From Afipia sp. 1NLS2 (lineage in GTDB: Bacteria; Pseudomonadota; Alphaproteobacteria; Rhizobiales; Xanthobacteraceae), in assembly GCF_000178995.1 (NCBI RefSeq), contig NZ_ADVZ01000001.1, positions 1,150,001 to 1,214,000 of the forward strand: a stretch of 64,000 bases of DNA. The letters run 5' to 3'. This document shows, piece after piece, positions 1 to 9,014 of the stretch (the first letter of the stretch is position 1; the number at the start of each line of letters is the position of its first letter). Below the pieces are notes generated by a model. The model saw only the letters and a program-made list of their open reading frames with translations, had not been told where the DNA came from and searched no databases. Both the position numbers and the translations under genes were made by a program.

Positions 1-2
1 GC

Positions 3-518
3 TACGGGCGGCAGCATGCATTCGCGCTGCTCGACGGCAGTGAGATGACATTGCAGAGCGCGCTCGTCGGGGAAGGACACGCCATCGTATCAGCCAGTCC
101 CCGCGATAGGACCTGCACGGCGGAATTGAGGGAGGCGGAATCACGTGCCGAGGGTTCCCGGCTCGGCGTCTGGTCACAGCCCGCCTTCGTTCAGGAGGCT
201 ACCGCGACAGCCGGTATCTTGAAATATATTGGCCGTTTTGCCCTCGTTGAGGGTACAATATTATCCGTCCGGCAGGCTGGCGCGACGGTTTATCTGAATT
301 TTGACCGGCGGCGGATTCAAGGCTTTGCCGTGACCGTTTCCCGTCGCATGATGGCGAGCTTTGCGGCTGCGGGAATGACCCCCGCCACGTTGCAGGGGAA
401 GCGGGTTCGGGTCCGGGGATGGATCTCGCAGCATGGCGGGCCGCGCATGGAAGCGAGGCTCCCCAGCCAGATCGAGTTCGTCAGCGACACAAGGACGGCT
501 GCGGCCGGAGGCAAATAA
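3..518 (+). CDS. Staphylococcal-nuclease-like protein, 3' part
   Basis: The reading frame is open from the left edge, so the N-terminus lies outside the window; 171 residues are visible. The first part (AFALLDGSEMTLQSALVGEG, then an E-x2-A-x3-G-LGVW segment) resembles the second half of a thermonuclease (SNase) fold, including the A..G.R.G.W signature near its end. The remaining ~100 residues look like a small beta-rich OB-type domain (IGRFALVEGTILSV, then GKRVRVRGWI). Catalytic arginines of SNase cannot be judged because the relevant part is missing. It ends 3 bases before the GTG of the M48 protease gene, so the two are probably cotranscribed. Family assignment is inference from motif shape. 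Confidence 0.6.
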   Translation, partial: YGRQHAFALLDGSEMTLQSALVGEGHAIVSASPRDRTCTAELREAESRAEGSRLGVWSQPAFVQEATATAGILKYIGRFALVEGTILSVRQAGATVYLNFDRRRIQGFAVTVSRRMMASFAAAGMTPATLQGKRVRVRGWISQHGGPRMEARLPSQIEFVSDTRTAAAGGK

Positions 519-521
519 CGC

Positions 522-2009
522 GTGGGACGACAGGCGCTGACGCACCATGATGGAGCAGGCCGCTTCGCGGCAGCGGCTGTGCTGTGCCTTGCGCTCGGAA
601 TGAGCGCCTGTACCGACATGGGCCGCTTCCAGGTCTCAGGCAACGAGAAGCCGCCACCAACCATCAAGGCGACACGCCCCTCCCCGGAAACCAGCGCGAC
701 CGACCGCGAGCATCAGCGCATCCTCGCCTCCTATGGCGGAGCCTATAACGATCCGAAACTTCAGGCCCTGATCACCAAGGCGGTGGATCGCCTCGTCGCG
801 GCTTCCGACCGGCCGGACTTCTCCTATCGGGTGACGATCCTCAATTCAGGCGCGGTGAATGCCTTCGCACTTCCGACGGGCCAGCTTTACGTCACACGCG
901 GATTGCTCGCGCTGGCGAGCGACACCTCGGAATTGTCCAGCGTGCTGTCGCATGAAATGGCGCATGTGCTCGCCAAGCACGCCTCGATCCGCGAGGAACA
1001 GGCCAAGCGCGCCGCCCTCGTCAACAATATGGTCGGCGAAGTGGACAGCGGCGACGCCAACATGCAGGCGCTGGCGCTGGCAAAAACCAAACTGACGATG
1101 GCGAGCTTCTCGCGCGCGCAGGAGTTCGAAGCCGATGCGATCGGCGTAGCACTTGCGGCGAAGGCCAATTTCGATCCCTACGGCGCGGCCCGCTTCCTCT
1201 CGGCGATGGAGCGCAATGCCGCGCTGAAGACATCGCACACCGCGGACCCTCGCTCGCAGGATTTCCTGTCCTCTCATCCGGCAACGCCCGAGCGCGTGGA
1301 GAATGCCGAAACCAGCGCCAAGCAATATGCCGCGTCAGGCAGCCATGAGCGCGACCGCAACGCCTATCTCAGCGCGATCGACAATCTTGTCTACGGCGAA
1401 GACCCCAGCGAGGGCTTCGTGCGCGGACGGCGCTTCCTGCATCCCAAGCTCGGCTTCACCTTCGTCGCACCCGAGGCCTATACGCTCGACAACACCGCGC
1501 AGGCCGTGGTCGGCGTCCGCGAGGGCGGCACGCAGGCGCTGCGGTTCGACGTGGTGCGTGTGCCGCAGGAATTGCCGCTGTCGTCCTATCTCAATTCCGG
1601 CTGGATGGAGAACGTCGACAAAAGCTCCGTCGAGGAAAGCACCATCGGCGGCTATCCTGCCGCGACCGCAGCCGCCAGCAGCGATCAGTGGCAATTCCGC
1701 ATCTACGCGCTGCGTGTCGGCGGCGATGTCTATCGTTTCATTTTCGCGGCGAAGGACAAGACGGGAGATGCCGAGAAGTCGTTCCGGGAGACGGTCAATT
1801 CGTTCCGCCGCCTGACTCTCGCCGAAATCCAGGCGGCCCGGCCGCTGCGCGTCAAGATCGTCTCGGTGAAGCCCGGTGACACCGTGGAATCGATGTCGCG
1901 GCGGATGCAGGGCGTCGACCGCCCGCTGGAGCGTTTCCGGATCATCAACGGTCTGGACCAGCGCGCGGCGCTCAGGCCGAACGACCGCGTCAAGATCGTC
2001 GTGGATTGA
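522..2009 (+). CDS. M48-family Zn metalloprotease, predicted lipoprotein with LysM-like C-terminus
   Basis: A 495-residue zinc peptidase of the M48 family (BepA/YfgC-like), expected in the periplasm attached to a membrane by a lipid. The start is GTG. The N-terminus has a hydrophobic segment ending in a lipobox-like MSAC (Cys30). The zinc site is HEMAH at 144-148, with the third ligand at Glu203 in EFEAD. A middle domain follows, and the last ~50 residues (VKPGDTVESMSRRM and on) look like a LysM-type fold that could bind peptidoglycan. Family members degrade misfolded outer-membrane proteins; the exact substrate here is unknown. It lies just after the nuclease-like gene and ends at a strong bidirectional terminator shared with the convergent carD. 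Confidence 0.85.
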   Translation: MGRQALTHHDGAGRFAAAAVLCLALGMSACTDMGRFQVSGNEKPPPTIKATRPSPETSATDREHQRILASYGGAYNDPKLQALITKAVDRLVAASDRPDFSYRVTILNSGAVNAFALPTGQLYVTRGLLALASDTSELSSVLSHEMAHVLAKHASIREEQAKRAALVNNMVGEVDSGDANMQALALAKTKLTMASFSRAQEFEADAIGVALAAKANFDPYGAARFLSAMERNAALKTSHTADPRSQDFLSSHPATPERVENAETSAKQYAASGSHERDRNAYLSAIDNLVYGEDPSEGFVRGRRFLHPKLGFTFVAPEAYTLDNTAQAVVGVREGGTQALRFDVVRVPQELPLSSYLNSGWMENVDKSSVEESTIGGYPAATAAASSDQWQFRIYALRVGGDVYRFIFAAKDKTGDAEKSFRETVNSFRRLTLAEIQAARPLRVKIVSVKPGDTVESMSRRMQGVDRPLERFRIINGLDQRAALRPNDRVKIVVD

Positions 2010-2046
2010 AGCCCCCACAAGCGGCTTTCATTTTCTGCGAGGCAAT

Positions 2047-2076
2047 AAAAAACCCGGCCGCGAGGCCGGGTTTTTA
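2047..2076. terminator. Bidirectional intrinsic terminator between M48 gene and carD
   Basis: A 7-bp perfect stem CCCGGCC/GGCCGGG with a 4-base loop is flanked by an A-run on the left and a T-run on the right, so it can terminate both convergent transcripts. Confidence 0.9.
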
Positions 2077-2096
2077 AATCGATCGGATGGCTGCAC

Positions 2097-3032
2097 TCAG
2101 GCCGCCTCGTCCTCGCTGAGGGAATCGTCGTCGTCGCCATCGTCGTCGGAGGCTTCGCCCACCGCATCGGCACTGGCTTCCGCCTTGGCCGCACCGCGGC
2201 GCGGACTCTTGGCGAGATTGGCTTCGACTTCCTTGACCGCTTCGGTCTCGGTGATGTGCTGCACCACCGCGATCTCGCGCGACAGGCGATCGAGCGCCGC
2301 TTCATAAAGCTGGCGTTCGCTGTAGGACTGTTCGGGCTGCGACTCCGAGCGATAAAGATCGCGCACGACTTCGGCGATGGCGACGATGTCGCCCGAATTG
2401 ATTTTCGCTTCGTATTCCTGCGCGCGGCGCGACCACATCGTCCGCTTGATGCGCGCACGGCCCTTCAACGTCTCCAGCGCACGCTTGACGAGTGCAGGGT
2501 CCGACAGCTTGCGCATGCCGACATTGATGACCTTCGCGGTGGGCACGCGCAGCGTCATCTTGTCCTTGATGAAGCTGATAACGAACAGCTCCAGCGTCGC
2601 ACCCGCGATCTCCTGCTCCTCGATCGCAAGAATCTGACCGACGCCGTGCGCCGGATAGACGACGAATTCATTGGTCTTGAAGCCCTGGCGCTGCGTCAGA
2701 ACCTTCTTCGGTTCCTCCACCTTCGCCACCGGCTTGGCGGCCGGCTTCACCACCGGCTTCGGCGCAGCCTTCGCGGCGGGTTTGACGGGGGCCTTGGCAA
2801 CCGGCTTGACGGCCGGTTTGGTTTTGGCAGCGGCCGGCTTCGCCGCTCCCTTGGCAGGGGACTTCGCGGCAGGCTTGGTGGTCTTCTTTGCTGGCATTAC
2901 ACTTCTTTTGCTTTTTGAGGTGCTGGCTGCCACGGCGGCAGCCTTCTTGCCGGAGGCGCCACGGGCGGGCGTCTTGCCGGAGTGCTTGTCTTTGGTTGCT
3001 TTGGTTTTGTTATGACGCGATTTGTCTGCCAC
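2097..3032 (-). CDS. carD: CarD-family transcriptional regulator with long Lys/Ala/Pro-rich N-terminus
   Basis: CarD proteins bind RNA polymerase beta and stabilise open promoter complexes, controlling rRNA and stress transcription. The CarD/TRCF-like domain begins at QRQGFKTNEFVVYPAHGVG and continues through the helical C-terminal half (RRAQEYEAKINSGD.. to ..EAALDRLSREIAVVQ); an acidic tail (DDDGDDDDSLSEDEAA) closes the protein. Before the domain lie over 100 residues of Lys/Ala/Pro-rich, histone-H1-like sequence. The start is uncertain: GTG at 3032 has an AAGG 4 bases upstream and lies ~95 bases after the predicted transcription start, and the basic composition runs on without a break. An ATG at 2897 would give 266 residues. 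The C-terminal domain is certain; the N-terminus is not. Confidence 0.85.
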   Translation of the reverse strand: MADKSRHNKTKATKDKHSGKTPARGASGKKAAAVAASTSKSKRSVMPAKKTTKPAAKSPAKGAAKPAAAKTKPAVKPVAKAPVKPAAKAAPKPVVKPAAKPVAKVEEPKKVLTQRQGFKTNEFVVYPAHGVGQILAIEEQEIAGATLELFVISFIKDKMTLRVPTAKVINVGMRKLSDPALVKRALETLKGRARIKRTMWSRRAQEYEAKINSGDIVAIAEVVRDLYRSESQPEQSYSERQLYEAALDRLSREIAVVQHITETEAVKEVEANLAKSPRRGAAKAEASADAVGEASDDDGDDDDSLSEDEAA

Positions 3033-3124
3033 GGCGCCTTGCGTGGAACCGCCACGCCCCTGATCGACCCGGTTGCCCTTCGACGCCGGTATCCGGAAGC
3101 GGACAAGGCGTGAACAACCGACGG

Positions 3125-3161
3125 AATGTGCCAATAATAGCACATTTTCCGCAAAAATCAA
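3125..3161 (-). promoter_or_regulatory. Predicted carD promoter with palindrome spanning the -10 box
   Basis: On the minus strand there is TTGATT (3156-3161), a 16-base spacer and TATTAT (3134-3139), a good sigma-70 promoter. A perfect 7-bp inverted repeat AATGTGC (3125-3131) / GCACATT (3140-3146) with an 8-base spacer brackets the -10 box, as expected of an operator where a dimeric regulator would block or modulate transcription. The regulator is unknown. Confidence 0.6.
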
Positions 3162-3249
3162 AGGTTTATGGACAGTTGAGGTGTATCGATACCGTCGCCG
3201 GAAGGTGCGCCACCAACTACGGTTAAGAGGATTCCGTGCTTGGGCCGTT

Positions 3250-3588
3250 TCAGTCCCCGGTGCCGGGGTTGGGCGAGAAATAATTATCGAACTTGCCCTC
3301 GGCCCCATCGAACTCCTTGGCGTCGGCAGGCGCGTCCTTTTTCTGGGTAATATTGGGCCAGGTCTTGGCGTATTCGGCGTTCACGCCGAGCCATTTCTCC
3401 AGATCGGCCTCGGTATCGGGCTTGATCGCTTCCGCCGGGCATTCCGGCTCGCACACGCCGCAATCGATACATTCGTCCGGATGGATCACGAGCATGTTCT
3501 CGCCTTCGTAGAAGCAGTCGACGGGACACACCTCAACGCAGTCCATGTATTTGCACTTGATGCAATTTTCGGTGACGACGTAAGTCAT
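3250..3588 (-). CDS. fdxA: 7Fe ferredoxin (3Fe-4S + 4Fe-4S), FdxA type
   Basis: A 112-residue electron carrier of the Azotobacter 7Fe type. Cysteines fit that pattern: Cys9, Cys17 and Cys50 for the 3Fe-4S cluster and Cys21, Cys40, Cys43 and Cys46 for the 4Fe-4S cluster, with extra Cys12 and Cys25. The N-terminal start MTYVVTENC is characteristic. I chose ATG 3588, preceded by GGAG at 7 bases, over a longer frame reaching 3651. The redox partner is unknown. It lies between the S4-domain gene and carD in the same direction; carD has its own promoter downstream, so fdxA probably belongs to the helicase-S4 transcript or has its own start. Confidence 0.95.
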   Translation of the reverse strand: MTYVVTENCIKCKYMDCVEVCPVDCFYEGENMLVIHPDECIDCGVCEPECPAEAIKPDTEADLEKWLGVNAEYAKTWPNITQKKDAPADAKEFDGAEGKFDNYFSPNPGTGD

Positions 3589-3680
3589 CCAGATCTCCGG
3601 AACCTTTCTAAATTCGGGTGTTGGCCTAGCGCAGGATATGCAGCGCCGCAAGAGAATGAAGCCTCTGCTATCGCAGATAG

Positions 3681-3950
3681 TTACTTCTCTTTCCCGTTCA
3701 ATTCGTCATAGAGGCTCTGCGCTGATGGCGCATCGCCTCGCCGTTCGCTGAAAGCGGCGACCCTCAAGATACGGACCCGCGTATCGAGCACCACCGTCAG
3801 CACATCACCGGATTTCAACGCATGGCCGGGTGAAGTCTGCCGCAGGCTGTTGAGACGGACCCGGCCACCCGACACCAGTTTCGCCGCATCGCCACGCGTG
3901 CGCACGATCCGTGCATGCCATAGCCATTTGTCGAGACGCTGGCGATCCAA
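3681..3950 (-). CDS. S4-domain RNA-binding protein (Hsp15/HslR-like)
   Basis: An 89-residue basic protein with an S4 RNA-binding domain: [20 protein letters not shown], then [13 protein letters not shown] and [15 protein letters not shown]. coli Hsp15 (HslR) with this fold binds stalled 50S subunits that carry nascent chains; the same role is inferred here. The start appears to be TTG at 3950, in the same frame as the helicase and 9 bases after its stop; no ATG is available nearby. The tight spacing after the SUV3-like helicase suggests translational coupling and a shared role in RNA or ribosome metabolism. Confidence 0.82.
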   Translation of the reverse strand: MDRQRLDKWLWHARIVRTRGDAAKLVSGGRVRLNSLRQTSPGHALKSGDVLTVVLDTRVRILRVAAFSERRGDAPSAQSLYDELNGKEK

Positions 3951-3959
3951 ATGCGCGTG

Positions 3960-6900
3960 TCAGTCCTTGCGATTGCCGAGTTGTTCCTTAAGCGCGGCGA
4001 GCTTGGCGAATGGCGAGTTCGGATCGGCCACGCGCTCGCGCTCACGCGGCGCGCTGGTCGCGAAGGTGCGGAAGTTTGAACCGTTGTCCTTGCGGTCACG
4101 GCCCTCGCGCTTGCCCTCGAACTTGCCTTTGCCCTTGAAGCGCTGATGTGGACGATCGCCGCGCTCCTCGCGCGGACCACGCGCCTGAGCGCCCTCTCCT
4201 TCCGGACGCGGCTTGCGGTCTTCCCGCGCACGATCGCGGTGATGGCGACGCGGTCCACCCGAACGCTCGGCCTTGTCTCCCGCCTCGGCAGTTCCTCCCT
4301 CCGGCGTCGCCGCGCGCGGCTGGTGGCGGTGATGACGGTTGCGATCATGGTGATGACGGCGCTCGTCGTGGCGACCCGCAGGACGCCACACTTCGACAAG
4401 CTCCGGCTCCGCAGGTGTGGCGGCGGGTACAGTTCCGTCGGACGAAGCAGCTTCTACGGAAGTTGCTGCCGTATCGGGCTGCGATGTTTCCACGCCTTCT
4501 GCGGCAGGCGTTTCCTCACTTGCCGGTTCAGCCTCTGCCGGTGCGAATGCGACTTCCGGCAACTTCGTAGCGCTCGCGAGATCGACGGCGGTCTCTGCCG
4601 CCACCTCGGCCTCCACTGACGCAGTCTCGACAGCAGCAGTTTCGGTTGCCGCTTCGGGGGTGGCATCTGCCTGCAAAGCAGCGGATTCGGTTTCGGTCGC
4701 GGCAGTGGCAGGTGTTTCCGCAGGCTTTGGCTCCTCCGGCAACGGCGCGCGGCGGTCCATGCGATAGCCGAGCGAGCGCAGCACGGAGGCAAAATCCTCA
4801 CCTGCTGAACCGGTGAGCGATGTCATCGCCTGCGTGACCGTGAACGAGCGGCCGTCGAACGCACCTGCGGGCCTCTCCGCGCCGGTGCCGGGACGCCACG
4901 ACAGAGCGGGACGAATAAGATCGGCCAGCCGCTCGAGAATATCGACGCGGACCGCGCGCTCACCCGCGAGCTTGTAGCCGAGCACACGATAGGCATCCTG
5001 CGACAACGCCTTGTCCGCCGGGAATGATGTACGGCCCGAGGCCCCGAGATGCTGCGCGCCGCCAAGCGCGTTCATGTCAATCTCGTCCTGCTTCAGCGCC
5101 CACAACAGCGACGCCAGCGTGCGTGCACCGGGCTTCAAGAGCGCCGGGAAGAAAATATGATAGGCGCCGAACCGCACGCCGTATTTGCGCAATGTTGCGC
5201 GCGACGGCTGATCGAGATCCTTCATCTCGGCCGCGATCTTCGGCCGCTCCAGCACGCCGAGCGCCTCGACGAGTTGGAAGGCGATGCCGCGCGCGATGCC
5301 GGTGACATCCTCGGCCTTCGAGAGGTCGAACATCGGCCCGAGAATCTTTTCGACATGGGTCTTGAACCACAGATCGAGCCGCGCCTGTACCGCATCGCGC
5401 GATGCCCCGGTGAGGCGCTCGTCGGCAATGATGCGGATACGCGGATGCAACACATCGTCCGCGGCGGTGAGCTTGCCGACCGCATCGCCGGTCCAGCGCA
5501 GCGTGCCATCGGAGGCCAGCGCGAACTGATCGTCGGCAGCCGCAGAGAGCTTCTCCGCGCGCGCATCGATCTCGCCCGCCAGCGCCTTGAGCGCGGTGGC
5601 CTGCAACGCCTTCGCCTCGGATCCCGCCTCGGCGGCATCTGGCGCAAACATGAAGCCATCGAGGCGGCCGATCACATGGCCCTCAACGGTGACTTCGCCG
5701 GTCTTTCCAATTTCAGTCGTCAACATCGTGTTTTCCCGCAAGCGGCGCATCAATACACTGGTCCGGCGATCAACGAAACGCTCAGTTAGCCTCGAATGCA
5801 GTGCATCAGACAATTTATCCTCCACCGCACGGGTGGTTTCCTGCCAATAAAGGGGGTCGGAGAGCCAGTCGGGGCGGTTGGCGGCAAAGGTCCAGGTCCG
5901 GATTTGTGAAATCCGCGCGGACAAGGTGTCGATATCGCCGTCGATCCGGTCCGCCTGCGCCACCTGGGTCGCGAACCATTGATCCGGAATCCGGCCCTTG
6001 CGCATCAGAAAGGTAAACAGCGCCGTGACGAGTTCGGCATGAGCGGCGGGCGATAATTTCCGGTAATCGGGAACCAGACAGGCCTCCCATAGCTTCTCGA
6101 CCGCATCTGCATCCACCGCCATGTCGCGCACTTCAGGGTCGCGCGACGCATGATCGAGCACGCGCTGGTCTTCGCCGAGCGGCGAGCGCGTCAATGCCTC
6201 GTGTCCCGGTGCCGCCGCGAGCGACACCTGCAACGCCGCGAGCGACGAGAAGTCGAGCGCGGTGTTCCTCCATTGCAGCATCTTCACGCTGTCGAAGGTG
6301 TGATTCTGCAACGCGTTCACCAATTCCGGCTCGAACGGCGCGCAGCGTCCTGTCGTTCCGAACGTACCATTGCGCGTAGCGCGGCCCGCACGGCCCGCGA
6401 TCTGGGCGAATTCGGCGGGCGTCAGACGGCGGAACTGATAGCCGTCATATTTGCGGTCCGATGCAAAGGCGACGTGATCGACATCGAGGTTGAGGCCCAT
6501 CCCCACCGCGTCCGTGGCAACGAGATAATCGACATCACCGGACTGGAACATCTCCACCTGCGCGTTGCGGGTGCGTGGGCTCAGCGAACCCAGCACCACC
6601 GCCGCGCCGCCATGCTGGCGCCGGATCAGTTCGGCGATGGCATACACTTCATCTGCGGAGAACGCGACAATCGCGGTGCGGCGCGGCTGGCGCGTAATCT
6701 TGCGGTCGCCCGCGAATTCCAAAAGCGACAATCGCGGCCGCGTCACGATATTCGCGCCGGGCAACAGCCGCTCAATCAAAGGCCGCATCGTCGCGGCGCC
6801 GAGCAGCAGCGTCTCGTCGCGGCCGCGCCGATGCAGCATGCGGTCGGTGAAGACATGGCCACGTTCGAGATCGGCCGCGATCTGGATTTCATCGACCGCG

Positions 6901-7214
6901 AGAAACGACACATCAAGATCGCGCGGCATCGCCTCGACGGTCGATACCCAATAGCGCGCCTTCGGCGGCTTGATCTTCTCCTCGCCGGTGATCAGCGCCA
7001 CGGAGTCCGCGCCGACGCGCGCGGCGATCTTGTTGTAGACCTCACGCGCGAGAAGCCGCAGCGGCAGGCCGATCATCCCCGAGGAATGCGCAAGCATCCG
7101 CTCGATCGCCAGATGCGTCTTGCCGGTGTTGGTCGGGCCCAACACGGCCGTCACCCCTGCGCCGGGCGCCCGATCTGGCCGAAGATGAGTGGTTGAAGGA
7201 GAGGAGTGTTTCAC
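3960..7214 (-). CDS. SUV3-like superfamily 2 RNA helicase with long charged C-terminal tail
   Basis: A 1084-residue helicase related to the mitochondrial degradosome helicase SUV3/SUPV3L1. Motif I is GPTNTGKT (26-33), motif II is DEIQ (108-111) in place of DEAD/DEAH, and motif VI is QIAGRAGR (271-278). A helical SUV3-type C-terminal region follows. From about residue 815 the sequence becomes low-complexity: first Ala/Glu/Thr-rich acidic, then a strongly basic stretch rich in His and Arg (RHHHDRNRHHRH) and Lys/Gly/Arg to the end, which likely binds RNA or partner proteins. Expected to unwind RNA with ATP; its partner nuclease is unknown. It is followed directly by the S4-domain gene. Confidence 0.88.
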   Translation of the reverse strand: MKHSSPSTTHLRPDRAPGAGVTAVLGPTNTGKTHLAIERMLAHSSGMIGLPLRLLAREVYNKIAARVGADSVALITGEEKIKPPKARYWVSTVEAMPRDLDVSFLAVDEIQIAADLERGHVFTDRMLHRRGRDETLLLGAATMRPLIERLLPGANIVTRPRLSLLEFAGDRKITRQPRRTAIVAFSADEVYAIAELIRRQHGGAAVVLGSLSPRTRNAQVEMFQSGDVDYLVATDAVGMGLNLDVDHVAFASDRKYDGYQFRRLTPAEFAQIAGRAGRATRNGTFGTTGRCAPFEPELVNALQNHTFDSVKMLQWRNTALDFSSLAALQVSLAAAPGHEALTRSPLGEDQRVLDHASRDPEVRDMAVDADAVEKLWEACLVPDYRKLSPAAHAELVTALFTFLMRKGRIPDQWFATQVAQADRIDGDIDTLSARISQIRTWTFAANRPDWLSDPLYWQETTRAVEDKLSDALHSRLTERFVDRRTSVLMRRLRENTMLTTEIGKTGEVTVEGHVIGRLDGFMFAPDAAEAGSEAKALQATALKALAGEIDARAEKLSAAADDQFALASDGTLRWTGDAVGKLTAADDVLHPRIRIIADERLTGASRDAVQARLDLWFKTHVEKILGPMFDLSKAEDVTGIARGIAFQLVEALGVLERPKIAAEMKDLDQPSRATLRKYGVRFGAYHIFFPALLKPGARTLASLLWALKQDEIDMNALGGAQHLGASGRTSFPADKALSQDAYRVLGYKLAGERAVRVDILERLADLIRPALSWRPGTGAERPAGAFDGRSFTVTQAMTSLTGSAGEDFASVLRSLGYRMDRRAPLPEEPKPAETPATAATETESAALQADATPEAATETAAVETASVEAEVAAETAVDLASATKLPEVAFAPAEAEPASEETPAAEGVETSQPDTAATSVEAASSDGTVPAATPAEPELVEVWRPAGRHDERRHHHDRNRHHRHQPRAATPEGGTAEAGDKAERSGGPRRHHRDRAREDRKPRPEGEGAQARGPREERGDRPHQRFKGKGKFEGKREGRDRKDNGSNFRTFATSAPRERERVADPNSPFAKLAALKEQLGNRKD

Positions 7215-7463
7215 AACGCGACGCTTTTCGGCTCGGAATGCCTTGAGAATTCAGGATTGGAACGAGTCCGGAACGAAAGCAGCCCGAATCGCTGACTCAT
7301 GTCGTGTCCGGCTTCGTTCACCGCAAGATGTCGTGTGAGCAGTATTGCTCTGCCACCAGATCGCGGATTCCGGGGCGATGAATTGAGCGTAACACGCGGC
7401 GATTCCTTAATTGCACGGAGGACTCCGTTTGCCCTGTGAGTCAAGCCATCGCGAGGCGAGAAT

Positions 7464-8300
7464 CTAGTTGGCGCGCTTCGATGCCTGCGACTGCGCTGCG
7501 GTGTTGAATTCGGTCGCCTGCACCATACCAAGGCCAATGGGTGTCGGAATCCGCACCCGCACCGGCACCATCACCCGTGTGCCCGCGATCGGCGCAAGCG
7601 CCACATCCATGTCCTGGCGCTTGACCAGATATTTGATCGCCGCGCGCGACGGCACATAGCCCGCCAGCGGTTTGAAGCTCACCGAACAGACGACCGTCGA
7701 AAGCCTTGCGCCGTTGGCCAGCGTCACCGTCTCCAGCGCCTTGAAGGCGAGCTGCAGATCGTAGCGCATCCGCCCGTCGAAGATCGCCGCCCCGGTGGCG
7801 CAGCCTTGCGGGCTGGGCAGTTCGTCCTTGCCCGGCGCTACAAACATCACCCCCGACATCGGGTCGCTCACGCTGCGCCGCTGGGCATCCATCACCGGAA
7901 TACGATCCGGCGTCGGAGGCGGTTCAGGCTCGATGGTCGAAGCCGTCACGCGCTCACCGGCAAAGGCGATCCGGATGGTCTCGTTCTTCTTGCCGTAGAA
8001 CACCGAGCTCAGATAGGCCTCCGGCACCAATCGGCCCGCGAGCACCTTGCCTTGCGCAGATCCCGTGCCGTGCCCGCCGCCGATGGCCTTGACGAGCCCC
8101 GTGGTGCCGCCGGACGTCAATCCCGAATAATCCTTGTCACCGATCACGATCGTCCAGTTGCCCTTGCCGATGACGATTCCGCTCAAGGTCGCCTGATATT
8201 TGGCGTCCAGCCGGCCCTGCGCATGAGCAGGGCCGCTCAGAAGAAGCATCGGCGCGACGTAAAGCAGCCGGCTCCAGAGGCCTCGATCGAAAAAATCCAT
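7464..8300 (-). CDS. DUF3108-family exported protein
   Basis: A 278-residue protein of the DUF3108 type, common in alphaproteobacteria and of unknown biochemical function. The N-terminus has a signal peptide with a typical AHA cleavage site just before QGRLDAKY. The body is beta-rich (YQATLSGIVIGKGNWTI and similar), consistent with a periplasmic beta-barrel-like or lipid-binding fold; this is inference. ATG 8300 was chosen over an in-frame TTG one codon upstream. It is divergent from rpmB, and about 250 bases without a recognisable gene separate it from the helicase gene downstream. Confidence 0.75.
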   Translation of the reverse strand: MDFFDRGLWSRLLYVAPMLLLSGPAHAQGRLDAKYQATLSGIVIGKGNWTIVIGDKDYSGLTSGGTTGLVKAIGGGHGTGSAQGKVLAGRLVPEAYLSSVFYGKKNETIRIAFAGERVTASTIEPEPPPTPDRIPVMDAQRRSVSDPMSGVMFVAPGKDELPSPQGCATGAAIFDGRMRYDLQLAFKALETVTLANGARLSTVVCSVSFKPLAGYVPSRAAIKYLVKRQDMDVALAPIAGTRVMVPVRVRIPTPIGLGMVQATEFNTAAQSQASKRAN

Positions 8301-8476
8301 CAAATGAGAGTCCTGATCCGTCCGGGCAATGCGTCACCGCCGGCAACAAAATCGGGAACCGGCAAAAGCATTGTCTTCCGCTTGATTGCGCCGATTATAT
8401 GTTGGGAAATGCTTGGCTTTGTTCATAAAATCGCTATTCTCCCGGCGTTTTCGGGCATTTCGGCGCCTCCGCCGTC

Positions 8477-8505
8477 TTGACGCTGAGCCACCCTCCGACT
8501 ATACG
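8477..8505 (+). promoter_or_regulatory. Predicted sigma-70 promoter of rpmB
   Basis: TTGACG (8477-8482), a 17-base spacer and TATACG (8500-8505) lie 77 bases upstream of the rpmB start. The spacing is ideal and there is no other gene nearby for it to serve on this strand. Confidence 0.7.
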
Positions 8506-8581
8506 TCCGCGGTTCCTGAAATGGACGGTAGCAACCCCCGCGCGGGCCTTTTCTGGCTCCGGGAGACACAAGGATTTCGCC

Positions 8582-8875
8582 ATGTCACGGCGCTGCGAGT
8601 TGACGGCCAAGGGGCCGCAGGTTGGCCACAGGGTCAGCCATTCGAACATCAAGACCAAGCGCCGGTTCCTGCCGAACCTGTGCAACGTCACGCTGATCTC
8701 CGAGACGCTCGGCCAGTCGGTGCGCCTGCGGGTGTCCACCAACGCGCTGAAGAGCGTCGACCACAATGGCGGCCTCGATGCCTTCCTGCTCAAGGCCAAT
8801 GTGGCGACCCTGTCGCCGAAGGCCGCTGATCTGAAGCGTCAGATCGAGAAGAAGAAGCTCGCCGCAGCGAACTGA
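8582..8875 (+). CDS. rpmB: 50S ribosomal protein L28
   Basis: A 97-residue basic protein matching bacterial L28: [20 protein letters not shown], then [13 protein letters not shown] and [22 protein letters not shown]. It is a component of the large ribosomal subunit. The start at ATG 8582 is supported by AGGA 8 bases upstream and by L28 homology; an open frame extends further upstream but is not L28-like. It stands alone, with its own promoter upstream and a strong terminator downstream. Confidence 0.98.
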   Translation: MSRRCELTAKGPQVGHRVSHSNIKTKRRFLPNLCNVTLISETLGQSVRLRVSTNALKSVDHNGGLDAFLLKANVATLSPKAADLKRQIEKKKLAAAN

Positions 8876-8922
8876 GCCTGGACAAGGCGGCCTCTGCGCT
8901 TCGATAGCCTGCAGACAGCATT

Positions 8923-8955
8923 AAAAAAAGCCGGATCGTTCGATCCGGCTTTTTC
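8923..8955 (+). terminator. Intrinsic terminator after rpmB
   Basis: GCCGGAT, a CGTTCG loop and ATCCGGC, extended by an A-run before and a T-run after, form a strong hairpin. It is symmetrical enough to serve tctA on the other strand too. Confidence 0.9.
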
Positions 8956-9014
8956 GTTGTTGGTGGCATTTGATCCTCCCGAGGCTTTCGCCTCGAGAGG
9001 AGATTGAGTGCAGA

